Origin: Anaerolineales bacterium
GTDB lineage: Bacteria > Chloroflexota > Anaerolineae > Anaerolineales > UBA11579
NCBI GenBank assembly: GCA_019637675.1
Contig: JAHBVE010000003.1
Span: forward strand, 537,568 to 601,567
Direction: 5' to 3'
DNA length: 64,000 bases
The notes below the pieces were generated by a model. That model did no database searches, was not told the DNA's origin, and was given only the letters and a program-made list of their open reading frames with translations. A program made the translations under genes and the position numbers. Below are positions 27,301 through 35,690 of this stretch, piece by piece (the stretch's first letter is position 1; each line of letters opens with the position of its first letter).

Positions 27301-28458
27301 TCAGCGGCTGAGGATGGCCTGGTAGAAGGCTTCGGCGCGGCGCATGCCGGTGTAATAGTCGGCCCGCTCGGCGATCAGGGTGCTATTGTGCGATGCGGCT
27401 TTGCTGCGCAAATCTACATCGCTTAACCCGCGCAGGATGGCGGCAGCCAGCGCCTCCGCATCGTTGGGGTTCACGAGCAGGCCGTTCTCGCCGGGCGTGA
27501 TCCATTCACGAATGGAGTCTAGGTCGCCGGCCACCGGCAGCAGGCCGCAGGCCATCGCCTCCAGTAGGGTGTTGGGCGTGCCGTCGTGCGTGCTGGGCGA
27601 GACCATCAGCTGGGCGCGGCGGTAGACCTCGGCCAGATCGGGCGGAGCCAGCTTGGGCAGCAGGTTGACGTGGGCTTGCAGGCCGTGCTGGCGCACCCAG
27701 GCCTCGGCCTGGGGTTCGTTTTGCATGGCGGGGCAATCCACTTGCAGGTCCGGCACCTGTTTCACCACCTGGGCCAGGGCACGGAAGAAGACATCATTGC
27801 GCACATAGGCGCGCAGGCCGCGCGGGTTGATGATGCGCGCCGCGGTGGCGGGCTGCTTGGGCGGATGGAACAGATCACGCCGTACGCCGCCGTTGCCGGG
27901 CACGGCCAGGGTGGGCGTGGCGGCGGGCATGGCCCAACGCTGGGCCAGCTGCAGGTCACGCTGGGTGTCGGCCAGCAGGCCGTTGGCGCGGCGCAGGGCG
28001 CGGCGGGTGGCCGAGCCCATCAGCGGGGTACTGCGAGCATGCAGCGTGAAGTCATTACCCCACACGGATATGAGCAACGGCCGCGGGCTGCTTTGCATGG
28101 CGGTGGAAGCCAGCATGCCCTCGTAGGGGATGCGCAGGGCGTGCACCAGCTGGGGCTGCACCTGCTCGATCACCGCCTGCAGTGCGGCGGCCGCGCCCGG
28201 CAGCGTTAGCGGGCCGGCCAGGTTGCGCAGCGCGGTGCGCAGCCCCGTAGGCAAGAAGCTGCGCAGGCCGCGTGCGCTACGCCCTTCGGGCGCAGCGCCG
28301 CTGAAGGCGACCGGCGTGTGGTGCCATGAAGCCAGCCCGGCCTGCGGCGGGCTGGCGAAGGTGCTGGCCAGGTGCACGGCGTGGCCCTGCTCGATGAAGT
28401 AGTGCAGCCATTGCTGCGTGATGGGCGAGCGGCCGTCGGCCACGAAGAGGATGCGCAT
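27301..28458 (-). CDS. Glycosyltransferase family 4
   Basis: 385 aa, GT-B fold. N-terminal MRILFVADGRSP, acceptor domain with VWGNDFTLHA; C-terminal donor-binding domain with the EX7E region SPSTHDGTPNTLLEAMACG and LLVNPNDAEALA. Retaining nucleotide-sugar transferase, probably acting on a surface glycan. Its start overlaps the stop of the next upstream gene by one nucleotide. Confidence 0.85.
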   Translation of the reverse strand: MRILFVADGRSPITQQWLHYFIEQGHAVHLASTFASPPQAGLASWHHTPVAFSGAAPEGRSARGLRSFLPTGLRTALRNLAGPLTLPGAAAALQAVIEQVQPQLVHALRIPYEGMLASTAMQSSPRPLLISVWGNDFTLHARSTPLMGSATRRALRRANGLLADTQRDLQLAQRWAMPAATPTLAVPGNGGVRRDLFHPPKQPATAARIINPRGLRAYVRNDVFFRALAQVVKQVPDLQVDCPAMQNEPQAEAWVRQHGLQAHVNLLPKLAPPDLAEVYRRAQLMVSPSTHDGTPNTLLEAMACGLLPVAGDLDSIREWITPGENGLLVNPNDAEALAAAILRGLSDVDLRSKAASHNSTLIAERADYYTGMRRAEAFYQAILSR

Positions 28459-29552
28459 CAGCCCTTCACCGTGTTGATGGCGTGGATGAAGGCTTGCACC
28501 ATCGCTTCCAGGTTGTGCGTCTCCGCCACGCGCTGGTACGAGGCTGCGCCTTTGGCTTGCAACGCGGCCGGGTCCACCAGGGCGGCGGCCAGGGCTGAGC
28601 GCAGGGCGGCATCATCGTTGGGCGGCAGTAGCCAGCCGTTGTGGCTGTCCACCAAGTCGGCCTGGCTGCCGTCGCCCTCGGCGACGATGATCGGCAGGCC
28701 GTGGGCCATCGCCTCTTGCACGGCCAGGCCGCCCGTGCCGGGCAGCACGAAGAGATGAGCCTGGTGAAAACGCTGCGCCAGCGCTTCGCCCTGTAGGTGG
28801 CCGGTGAATTCGGTGTTGGGATAGATGCGGGCGGCCAGTTGCTGCAGTTCGGCGCGCGCCGGGCCGTCGCCCACCAGCACCAGCTTGGGCTGGTGCTGGA
28901 CGGGCAAGGCGGCGCAGGCGCGCACTAGCGCATCCAGGCGCTTGCGCGCCTGCAGGCGGCCCACGTAGAGCAGGGTCAGCGGGCCATCAAATGTGCGGGC
29001 GGGCGGCGCGGCGTTGGGCCGCGGCGCCACCGCGTTGGGGGCGACGAAAATGCGCTCGGCCGGCAAGCCCAGGGCGCGGTACTGCGCCGCGCCCTGCTGG
29101 CTGTAGGCGATCAGGCCGTCGAACTGCTGCAGGAACTTGAGGCGGCGCGCGGCGCGGACGGCGGCCAGCGGGCCGCCCACCGGCGGCGCGCCCAGACCCC
29201 AGCCCAGCACCGGGCGTTTATGTGTCTTCATCCAACGCAGGGCTTGTGGGGTGCTGAGATAGCGCGGGTTGGCCTCGACCACCAGCGCATCCGGCTGGAT
29301 GCGCTCGAGCCACTCCAGCACGCCGCGTTGGTAGCATAGGTACAGCGGGCCAGAGAACAAGTGCAGGTTGAAGGCGGTTTCCCAGTGGGCCACGTCCAGG
29401 TGCATGGCCGAGCGGATGGCTTCGCCTGGGCGCGGCTGCCCGGCGAAGACGCTCAGTCCGTCGGTGTGCTGAGCCAGCAGATCAAAGAAGGGGGCGCGGT
29501 AACTGGGCAGCACGCGCTGCATAATGCCCAGTTTGCCAGCGAAGTGGCTCAT
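28458..29552 (-). CDS. Glycosyltransferase family 4
   Basis: 364 aa. GT-B fold with LTLLYVGRLQARKRLDALV and the donor-site segment LPGTGGLAVQEAMAHGLPIIVAEG carrying the second Glu of the EX7E motif. An ATGA overlap with the FkbM methyltransferase gene couples translation. Substrate not identifiable. Confidence 0.85.
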   Translation of the reverse strand: MSHFAGKLGIMQRVLPSYRAPFFDLLAQHTDGLSVFAGQPRPGEAIRSAMHLDVAHWETAFNLHLFSGPLYLCYQRGVLEWLERIQPDALVVEANPRYLSTPQALRWMKTHKRPVLGWGLGAPPVGGPLAAVRAARRLKFLQQFDGLIAYSQQGAAQYRALGLPAERIFVAPNAVAPRPNAAPPARTFDGPLTLLYVGRLQARKRLDALVRACAALPVQHQPKLVLVGDGPARAELQQLAARIYPNTEFTGHLQGEALAQRFHQAHLFVLPGTGGLAVQEAMAHGLPIIVAEGDGSQADLVDSHNGWLLPPNDDAALRSALAAALVDPAALQAKGAASYQRVAETHNLEAMVQAFIHAINTVKG

Positions 29553-30382
29553 GCCGGCCTCGCAATGATGTAGCTCTTCTTTTTAAGTTCCTCAACAGTA
29601 AAGATGGGCGCATACGGCGCTTGCATCCAGCACGCTTGGTAGTTGGCCGCGACGAGCAGATCCCAGCAGGCGCGGCCGGCTTCATAGCCGTGCAGTTCGA
29701 TGAATAGGGTGGGCTGGTGTGTGCGCAGGACTTGCTGCATGCCCTGCAGCGCTAATGCTTCGGCGCCTTCGACATCTATCTTGATGAGGTGTGGCGCGGG
29801 ATGCGTGCTGGTGAAATCATCCACGGCGATGGTCTCAACTTCGATGGTGTCGGCCACCGGGCTGCCGGCGTGCAGGCGGCCCATATCGTCCGAGCCGTGC
29901 AGAGCGAACAGAGATCGGCCGCTGCGCTCGGCGGCGGCGGCTGGCACCAGCTCGACAGGCAAGCTGGGGTTGAGCGCAAGGTTGCGTTGCAGGCGCGCCT
30001 GGTTGGCGGGCAGCGGTTCAAAGGCGAAGACGCGGCCTTGTGCGCCCACGGCGCGGGCGAACAGCAGGCTGACGTAGCCTACATTAGCGCCCAGGTCGTA
30101 CACCACCTGCGCGGGTTTCGCCCAGTGTTGGATGGCGTGCTGCAATTCCATCTCGTAGGTGCCGAGCCAATAGTCTTTCTCTGAATGCATGTCCAGCAGC
30201 AAGGTTGCGCCCTGCAGCCCGCCGCCGGCGATGGTGACCTCGGCCAGCCCGGGCGGGGCGGCCCGGTTGAGCGCGGCGCGCAGGCCGCGGCTGAGCGGGC
30301 CGAGCTTGTACAGCCCGCGCTTCAGCGGCGCAGGCAGCAGACGGGCGGCCGCGGCGGCCAAACCGAGCAGCGGGTTAGCCAC
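29549..30382 (-). CDS. FkbM-family methyltransferase
   Basis: 277 aa from a GTG at 30382 (VANPLLGL), chosen because the upstream open frame overlaps the preceding glycosyltransferase almost entirely; this start overlaps its stop by 8 nt. The SAM site is VYDLGANVGYVSLLFA with FAFEPLP after strand 2, and the FkbM signature is LIKIDVEGAEALALQGM. FkbM enzymes O-methylate sugars or other hydroxyls, fitting a glycan operon. Confidence 0.85.
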   Translation of the reverse strand: MANPLLGLAAAAARLLPAPLKRGLYKLGPLSRGLRAALNRAAPPGLAEVTIAGGGLQGATLLLDMHSEKDYWLGTYEMELQHAIQHWAKPAQVVYDLGANVGYVSLLFARAVGAQGRVFAFEPLPANQARLQRNLALNPSLPVELVPAAAAERSGRSLFALHGSDDMGRLHAGSPVADTIEVETIAVDDFTSTHPAPHLIKIDVEGAEALALQGMQQVLRTHQPTLFIELHGYEAGRACWDLLVAANYQACWMQAPYAPIFTVEELKKKSYIIARPA

Positions 30383-31397
30383 GCAGCGCCTCCAGGTACG
30401 CGTCCACCATCGCATCCAGGCCCAGGTGCGCTTCGGCGTGCTGGCGGGCGGCCTGGCGCATAGCGCCTTGCTGCGCCGCTGGCGCGGTGAGCAGTTCAGC
30501 GGCCGCGGTGGCCAGTGCGGCCGCATCCGGCGCGTCAAGCTCCCACGGATCGCCGCCGTAAGGCACCAGGCGGCCGGCGGCCGGCGGTACCAGCTCGTTC
30601 AGCGCGCCGGTGTCGTAGACCAGCACGGGCAGGCCGCAGGCCAGCGCCTCGATGACCGAGTTGGGGCAGGCGGCATTGATGTCGGTGGAATACAGCAGGT
30701 GAGCGCCGCGGTTGAGGGCTGGGATCTTGTCGTTGGCTACCACGCCCAGCCAGTGGATGGGACGCTGGGTGCGCCCGGCGCAGCGCATGCGCTGCACTTC
30801 GCTCACCATGCCGGCCACGGCCAGCTCAACATCCAGCTTGTGTTCGCGCTCCAGCGTTTGGGTCAGTTGGATAGCGCTCTCGAGGCCGAGCTCGTAGCCG
30901 CCGCGCAGGCTGCCCTCCACCACCAGGATGCGGAAGTGGCTGGCTGGCGGGGTCTCTTGGCCGTGGGGCGTGAAAGCGGCCAGGTCCACGCCGTTGTGGA
31001 TGATGCGGAAGTCTGGCCCGGGGCCGAACTGGCGTTGCCACCACTCCTGCACGAAGCGGCTCTGGTAGACGATGCGGGTGGCCAGCCGGCTGCGGATATG
31101 GGCCAGCACACGGTTGCCGCGCTCGGCCCGCAGCCAATGCAGCGGGCCGGTGCGCATGCGGCGGTGCAGCCAGTTGATGCCATCCAGCCGCTGCACGACT
31201 GGGATGTTACGCCGGCGCGCCTGGCGCAGCGCACCAAGATGGCGCGTGCCGCCGATCACCAGCAGGCTGTCCAGCGCGTCGTCAAGCTCGAAGCTGTGCT
31301 GGATGTTGCGCGCGGCCAGACCGTGAATGAGCTTGGCCTGAAAGGAGACCATGCCGCCCACGCCGGAGACTTTGGGAATGATGCCGATGCGTTTCAC
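30375..31397 (-). CDS. Glycosyltransferase family 4
   Basis: 340 aa, GT-B fold. N-terminal IPKVSGVGGMVSFQAK (the Gly-rich loop GVGGM), a central IIHNGVDLAAF marker, and INAACPNSVIEALACGLPVLVYDTGA in the donor domain with the conserved Glu. It lies 6 nt after the ConA-like membrane gene and overlaps the next gene by 8 nt. Confidence 0.85.
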   Translation of the reverse strand: MKRIGIIPKVSGVGGMVSFQAKLIHGLAARNIQHSFELDDALDSLLVIGGTRHLGALRQARRRNIPVVQRLDGINWLHRRMRTGPLHWLRAERGNRVLAHIRSRLATRIVYQSRFVQEWWQRQFGPGPDFRIIHNGVDLAAFTPHGQETPPASHFRILVVEGSLRGGYELGLESAIQLTQTLEREHKLDVELAVAGMVSEVQRMRCAGRTQRPIHWLGVVANDKIPALNRGAHLLYSTDINAACPNSVIEALACGLPVLVYDTGALNELVPPAAGRLVPYGGDPWELDAPDAAALATAAAELLTAPAAQQGAMRQAARQHAEAHLGLDAMVDAYLEALRG

Positions 31398-31403
31398 AAT
31401 AGC

Positions 31404-32174
31404 CTACTGTACTTGTAAATCCTTGATCTCTACCCAGCTATCCGGCTGCGGTTCTTCCACGCCGTAGTGCATGCGCCCGCTGGGCAGCCAGGCGGCGAAT
31501 TGGTTATCGAGCCAGAGCACGAGGCTGAGCGGCGGCTGCGGCGCAATGCGGGTGCGCAGCTGGCTGTGGCCATCGATGCGGAAGTCTACGCCATCCGCCT
31601 GCCAGACCAGCTCGTAATTGTGCCATTCGCGCGGGTCGTGCTGCAGGGCGGTCGCCTCTTGCTGCACCAGTGAAGCGGCCAGGCGGCGCAGGCCGCGGGC
31701 CGCGGGCGGCAGCGCCAACAGCGGCAGCGCCAACAGCGGCAGGGCCAGCAAGCCGGGTGCGAGCAGCAGGCTGGGGATGCGCGGCGAGCGGTACACGGCC
31801 GCCAGCGCCCCGCTGCCGGGCTGCGGGTCGTGCAGGCTGAGGTGATTGCGCGGCGAGGCAAAGAAGAACCAGGCCGCATTGGGCAGGGCGGGCAACTGGG
31901 CGCGGCCGCCGAGGCCGAGTGCAAAACCGAACGGGTCGTTCCATAGGCCGAAGCCCCAGGTGCCGGGCAACGCGGCGTGCGAGGCGCGGGCGCGCAGGCT
32001 GAGCTGCAGCGGCGCACCGTGTGTGAAGCGCCGGCGCGGGATGCCGGCATAATCGTCGAGTTGGGCCAGATGGTATGCGCCGCCGCGGGCCGCGCCGAGG
32101 GCGAGACGCCAGATGTCTTCGTCGTGCTCCACGCGCCCGCTGCCAGCGGTGCGCGCAGCCAGTTGCGGCAGCAT
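31404..32174 (-). CDS. Concanavalin A-like (GH16-like) protein with an internal hydrophobic segment
   Basis: 256 aa from ATG 32174, set by a TATAAT 6 nt upstream; the longer open frame is antisense to the MBL gene. The two halves look like a beta-jelly-roll: N-terminal GTWGFGLWNDPFG and C-terminal EWHNYELVWQADGVDFRIDG, which matches the GH16/laminarinase strand pattern. The EXDXXE catalytic motif of GH16 is not seen. Between them lies a hydrophobic stretch of about 20 residues built from repeated LLALP units, perhaps a membrane insertion. First gene of the six-gene glycan operon. Enzymatic activity is uncertain. Confidence 0.55.
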   Translation of the reverse strand: MLPQLAARTAGSGRVEHDEDIWRLALGAARGGAYHLAQLDDYAGIPRRRFTHGAPLQLSLRARASHAALPGTWGFGLWNDPFGFALGLGGRAQLPALPNAAWFFFASPRNHLSLHDPQPGSGALAAVYRSPRIPSLLLAPGLLALPLLALPLLALPPAARGLRRLAASLVQQEATALQHDPREWHNYELVWQADGVDFRIDGHSQLRTRIAPQPPLSLVLWLDNQFAAWLPSGRMHYGVEEPQPDSWVEIKDLQVQ

Positions 32175-32180
32175 GCGGCA

Positions 32181-32186
32181 ATTATA
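32181..32186 (-). promoter_or_regulatory. -10 element of the glycan operon
   Basis: TATAAT on the minus strand, 6 nt before the ATG at 32174. Confidence 0.6.
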
Positions 32187-32249
32187 CGGACTCGTGCCGA
32201 TGCTCCGCGCTACGCTATGCGTGGCCGGAGTATCGCCTGGCCCAAATGT

Positions 32250-32255
32250 TATAAT
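32250..32255 (+). promoter_or_regulatory. -10 element of the MBL-mutY operon
   Basis: TATAAT 57 nt upstream of the ATG at 32313. Unlike many genes here this one has a leader and an SD-like AAAAGAG. Confidence 0.55.
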
Positions 32256-32312
32256 CACTTTGTACGCGGCTGTACAGCAGTGGCGTACTACATCCCCTGA
32301 AAAGAGTAATTC

Positions 32313-32939
32313 ATGGAAATCACCTGGTACGGAAATTCCTGTTTTCGCATTACGGAGCGCAGCATGCCCACCGTAGTGACTGACCCCTACGACCACACCA
32401 GCGCGGGCTTCAAGGCGCTGAAGTTGAAGGCCGATATTGTGACGGTGAGCCACGATGCGCCCGGGCACAACTTCGTCAAAGGCGCCAAGGGCATCAGTTG
32501 GGAGATCCGCGGCGCGGGCGAGTACGAGATCGGCGGCGTGTTCGTGACCGGTGTGGCGGTCAATGAAGGCAAAGACCCCAATGTGATCTTCACCTACGAT
32601 TACGACGGCGTGACCGTATGCCACCTGGGCGATATGCGCAGCGTACCGACCCGTACGCAGGTGGAGGGGCTGGGCACGGTGGATGTGCTGCTGGTGCCTG
32701 TGGGCGGCGGCAATGCGCTGACGGCGGCCAAGGCGGCCGAAGTGATTGCCATGATCGAGCCGGGTCTTGTCATCCCGATGCACTATAAGGTGGACGGCAC
32801 GATGCTGAAGCTCAACCCGCTCAAGCAGTTCCTGCAGGAGATGGGGCTGAACAAGGAAAAGGCCGAAACTTCGCTCAAGGTGACCTCTTCCAGCGTGCCC
32901 AACCAGACCAAGGTCGTGGTGCTGGAAGCGGCTTCATAG
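32313..32939 (+). CDS. MBL-fold hydrolase-like protein with an incomplete metal site
   Basis: 208 aa of the metallo-beta-lactamase superfamily (UlaG/COG2220-like): TWYGNSCFRI, DPYDHTSAGF, VSHDAPGH, CHLGDMRS and IPMHYKVDG are all in the expected places. The central HxHxDH motif reads His-Asp-Ala-Pro-Gly-His, so the second His and the Asp are missing and only part of the binuclear site remains. Hydrolase activity is therefore uncertain. First gene of an operon with a small protein, mutY and an RNHCP protein. Confidence 0.75.
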   Translation: MEITWYGNSCFRITERSMPTVVTDPYDHTSAGFKALKLKADIVTVSHDAPGHNFVKGAKGISWEIRGAGEYEIGGVFVTGVAVNEGKDPNVIFTYDYDGVTVCHLGDMRSVPTRTQVEGLGTVDVLLVPVGGGNALTAAKAAEVIAMIEPGLVIPMHYKVDGTMLKLNPLKQFLQEMGLNKEKAETSLKVTSSSVPNQTKVVVLEAAS

Positions 32940-32940
32940 C

Positions 32941-33246
32941 ATGTCTGGCATTAAGTTGTTGATGACCTGGGATATTCAGCCCGGGCGTGAAGAAGATTAC
33001 TTCGAGTTCCATATTCGCAAGTTTGTGCCGGCGCTCGAGGGCCTGGGCGTGGCGTTGAGCGAAGCCTGGCTGACCGTGTATGGTGAGCAGCCGCGCTTGC
33101 TTGCGGAGGCCGTTATCCCTACGATGGATAAGGCCCGCAGCGTGCTGGAGAGCGGCGCGTGGCAGGACCTCGGTTTGCAGATGCAGGAACTGGTGGATAA
33201 TTTCGACTACAAGCTGGTGCCCGCCCGCGGCGGCTTCCAGTTGTGA
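32941..33246 (+). CDS. Small protein of unknown function (ABM/NIPSNAP-like ferredoxin fold?)
   Basis: 101 aa starting 1 nt after the MBL gene. The layout MTWDIQPGREEDYFEFHIRK followed by a helix and a second beta-alpha-beta half resembles dimeric alpha-beta barrel proteins, but no family-specific motif is visible. Same-strand coupling with mutY suggests it is expressed. Confidence 0.6.
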   Translation: MSGIKLLMTWDIQPGREEDYFEFHIRKFVPALEGLGVALSEAWLTVYGEQPRLLAEAVIPTMDKARSVLESGAWQDLGLQMQELVDNFDYKLVPARGGFQL

Positions 33247-33249
33247 CCG

Positions 33250-34341
33250 GTGGCCGTGCGGCCACACCTCTCCGTTGAACAAGTGAAAGCGCACATCGCC
33301 AAGCCCCTGCTCCGCTGGTATCACGCCCGCAGGCGCAGCCTGCCCTGGCGTGAGCAGCCCGAGCCGTACGCGGTGTGGGTGGCCGAGATCATGGCCCAGC
33401 AGACGCGGCTCGAGACCATGCTGCCGTATTACCAGCGCTGGATGCGCCGCTTCCCAACTGTGCAGGCGCTGGCGGCGGCCCGCGAACAGCAGGTGCTGAA
33501 CGCGTGGGAAGGGCTGGGCTACTACAGCCGCGCCCGCAACCTGCACAAGGCCGCTCGCCAGCTGGTAGCCGAGGCCGGAGGCCAGATGCCGCGCTCAGCC
33601 GCGGGGCTGCGTGAGTTGCCCGGCGTGGGCGCGTACACGGCCGGGGCGATCGCATCGTTGGCGTTCGGGGAGGATGTGCCCGCCGTGGACGGCAATGCCG
33701 TGCGCGTGCTCTCGCGCCTGTTCGATGTCGAGGAGCCGGTGCAGACCGCGGCCGGCCAGCAGCGCCTGTGGGCGCTGGCGGCCGAGCATCTGCCTGCCGG
33801 GCACGCCGCCGAATACAACCAGGCCCTAATGGATCTGGGCGCGACATTGTGCAGCCCGCGCCCCAAGTGCGCCGAGTGCCCGCTGCGCGCGCAGTGTTTG
33901 GCCTATGGGCGCGGCACGCAGCTGCTGCGCCCGGTCAAGCAGCGCCCGGCGGAGTTGCCCGTGCGCAGGTATGCGGCGGCGGTGCTGTGGCAGGACGGCA
34001 AGGTGCTGGTGCTGCAACGCCCGCCGCGCGGGCTGCTGGCCGGCATGTGGGAGTTCCCGAATGTGTTGCTGCAGAACGCAGCGGCCAAAACGCAGCTCAC
34101 CCGCGGCCTGCGGACCGAACTCGGCGCGCGGGTGAAGGTTGGCGCGGCGTTGGGCGAGTTCGAGCATACCTATAGCCATTTCCGCGCCGAGTTGCGTGTG
34201 TATGATTGCCAGCTGATGGGCGAGTTCAATAAGCCGGCCCGCCCGCACAAGTGGCTGGCGCCGCGCAACCTGGGCCGCTTGCCGATGGGCAAGCTGGACC
34301 GCGGCGTGGCCGACCGCCTGCAGGAGCGCCATGCCGGTTAG
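33250..34341 (+). CDS. mutY: A/G-specific adenine DNA glycosylase MutY
   Basis: Removes adenine opposite 8-oxoguanine. 363 aa from a GTG 3 nt after the previous stop. Catalytic Glu46 in EIMAQQTRLE, helix-hairpin-helix LPGVGAYTAGAIAS at 124-137 and catalytic Asp147 in AVDGNAVRV. The 4Fe-4S cluster cysteines are 201, 207, 210 and 216, a C-x5-C-x2-C-x5-C spacing, one residue shorter in the first gap than the usual C-x6-C. The C-terminal third is the NUDIX-like 8-oxoG recognition domain (RPPRGLLAGMWEFPN). Overlaps the RNHCP gene by 11 nt. Confidence 0.93.
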   Translation: MAVRPHLSVEQVKAHIAKPLLRWYHARRRSLPWREQPEPYAVWVAEIMAQQTRLETMLPYYQRWMRRFPTVQALAAAREQQVLNAWEGLGYYSRARNLHKAARQLVAEAGGQMPRSAAGLRELPGVGAYTAGAIASLAFGEDVPAVDGNAVRVLSRLFDVEEPVQTAAGQQRLWALAAEHLPAGHAAEYNQALMDLGATLCSPRPKCAECPLRAQCLAYGRGTQLLRPVKQRPAELPVRRYAAAVLWQDGKVLVLQRPPRGLLAGMWEFPNVLLQNAAAKTQLTRGLRTELGARVKVGAALGEFEHTYSHFRAELRVYDCQLMGEFNKPARPHKWLAPRNLGRLPMGKLDRGVADRLQERHAG

Positions 34342-34651
34342 CTTCGTGCGCCGTGTGGAGGACTTCGTGTGCGAGCGCTGCGGCCAGGCGGTGGCGGGCG
34401 ACGGCTACACCAACCACTGCCCGGCCTGCCTGTGGAGCAAGCATGTGGATATTGCCCCAGGCGACCGGGCCGCCGGCTGCGGCGGCCTGATGGAGCCGGT
34501 GGACGTCGAGAGCCGGGCCGGCGGCTACCGCATCCTGCACCGCTGCGTGCAGTGCGGGGCGGAGAAGTGGAACCAGGCCGCCCCGCAGGATGACTTTGAG
34601 CAGATCCTGGCCGTAGCGCGGGCCAGCGGGAACCGCAAGCTGGGTCTGTAA
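34331..34651 (+). CDS. RNHCP domain-containing zinc-binding protein
   Basis: 106 aa. The family signature is clear: FVCERCGQ, then TNHCPACLWSKHVDIAPGD (the 'RNHCP' segment has Thr for Arg), CGGLMEPVDVE and LHRCVQCGAEKWN. Three CxxC-type pairs and a His can bind zinc. Biological role of the family is not established; here it overlaps mutY and precedes a zinc-related locus. Confidence 0.82.
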   Translation: MPVSFVRRVEDFVCERCGQAVAGDGYTNHCPACLWSKHVDIAPGDRAAGCGGLMEPVDVESRAGGYRILHRCVQCGAEKWNQAAPQDDFEQILAVARASGNRKLGL

Positions 34652-34655
34652 GCGA

Positions 34656-34661
34656 TAAAAT
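34656..34661 (+). promoter_or_regulatory. Possible -10 of the permease operon
   Basis: TAAAAT ends 7 nt before the ATG at 34669, just after the RNHCP stop codon. Weaker match than the other -10 elements. Confidence 0.4.
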
Positions 34662-34668
34662 TCCGTAG

Positions 34669-35688
34669 ATGAAACGGGTTTTCAATACCCTGAGCATTGT
34701 CGGCCTGGCGGTGCTAGGGGTGGCGCTGGTGCTGTTCCTGCAGAATTGGATGGGTGGGGGCATTGAACTGCCCAGCCAGTTCTATACATTCACCACGATC
34801 TTTCTTGGCATTTTTATTGAGGCCGCGCCATTTTTGCTGTTGGGCACGCTGGCCTCCGGCCTGGTTGAAGTCTTCTTCAAGAAGGAATCTATTCAGCGCA
34901 TCATGCCGCGCAACCGCTTCCTCGGCGCGCTGGCCGGCGGCCTGCTGGGTTTCGTGTTCCCGGTGTGCGAGTGCGGCGTGGTGCCGCTGACCCGGCGCCT
35001 GTTTCGCAAGGGCATGGGGCCGGCGATGGGCGTGGCGTTCCTGATGGCGTCGCCGGTGCTCAACCCCATCGTCATCCTGAGCACCTATGCGGCCTACGGC
35101 TGGGGGCCGGTGCTGTGGCTGCGCGTGGCGCTCAGCCTGGCGATCGCGGTGGCCACTGGGCTGATCTTCGCGGTCGAGGAGCAGCCCGCCCGCCTGCTGC
35201 GGCCGAGCAGCCTGAGCCTGGCGCCGATCCGCGGCGCCAGCGTGGATGTTGCGCTGCCGATCTACCCAGGCAGCCTGGGCAGCCGGCTGCGGCGCGCATT
35301 GAGCATCGCCGGCGAAGAATTCTTCGAGATGGGGCGCTACCTCATCATCGGCTCGATGCTGGCGGCGGCGCTGCAGGCAGTGGTGCCGCAAGGCACCCTG
35401 CTGGCGCTGGGCAGCGGGCCGCTGCTCTCGGTGCTGGTGATGATGTTGCTGGCGGTGCTGCTCTCGATCTGCTCCACGGTGGATGCGTTCGTGTCGCTGG
35501 CGTTCGTAGGCACGTTCACGACGGGGTCGGTCCTCTCATTTCTGGTGCTGGGGCCGATGGTGGACATTAAGAACATTCTGCTGTACCTGCAGGTCTTCCG
35601 TCGCCGCACGGTGCTGTACATGGTGATCTTGCCAGTGCTGATGGTCATCCTGGCGACTGTGTTCATCAACCTCAACCTGGGAATCTAG
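34669..35688 (+). CDS. Permease of the DUF318/YraQ/ArsP family
   Basis: 339 aa with about 8-9 membrane helices. The motif GFVFPVCECGVVPLTRRL in helix 3 with its Cys pair and the mirrored STVDAFVSLAFVG are the DUF318 signatures. Family members export organoarsenicals or pair with TIGR03943 proteins; here a TIGR03943 gene follows after 2 nt, so a metal-related transport system is likely. Confidence 0.85.
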   Translation: MKRVFNTLSIVGLAVLGVALVLFLQNWMGGGIELPSQFYTFTTIFLGIFIEAAPFLLLGTLASGLVEVFFKKESIQRIMPRNRFLGALAGGLLGFVFPVCECGVVPLTRRLFRKGMGPAMGVAFLMASPVLNPIVILSTYAAYGWGPVLWLRVALSLAIAVATGLIFAVEEQPARLLRPSSLSLAPIRGASVDVALPIYPGSLGSRLRRALSIAGEEFFEMGRYLIIGSMLAAALQAVVPQGTLLALGSGPLLSVLVMMLLAVLLSICSTVDAFVSLAFVGTFTTGSVLSFLVLGPMVDIKNILLYLQVFRRRTVLYMVILPVLMVILATVFINLNLGI

Positions 35689-35690
35689 CG

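Noticed and set aside
32175..32783. N-terminal extension of the ConA-like protein
   Set aside because: It is antisense to the MBL gene; the ATG at 32174 has a promoter and gives a sensible protein.
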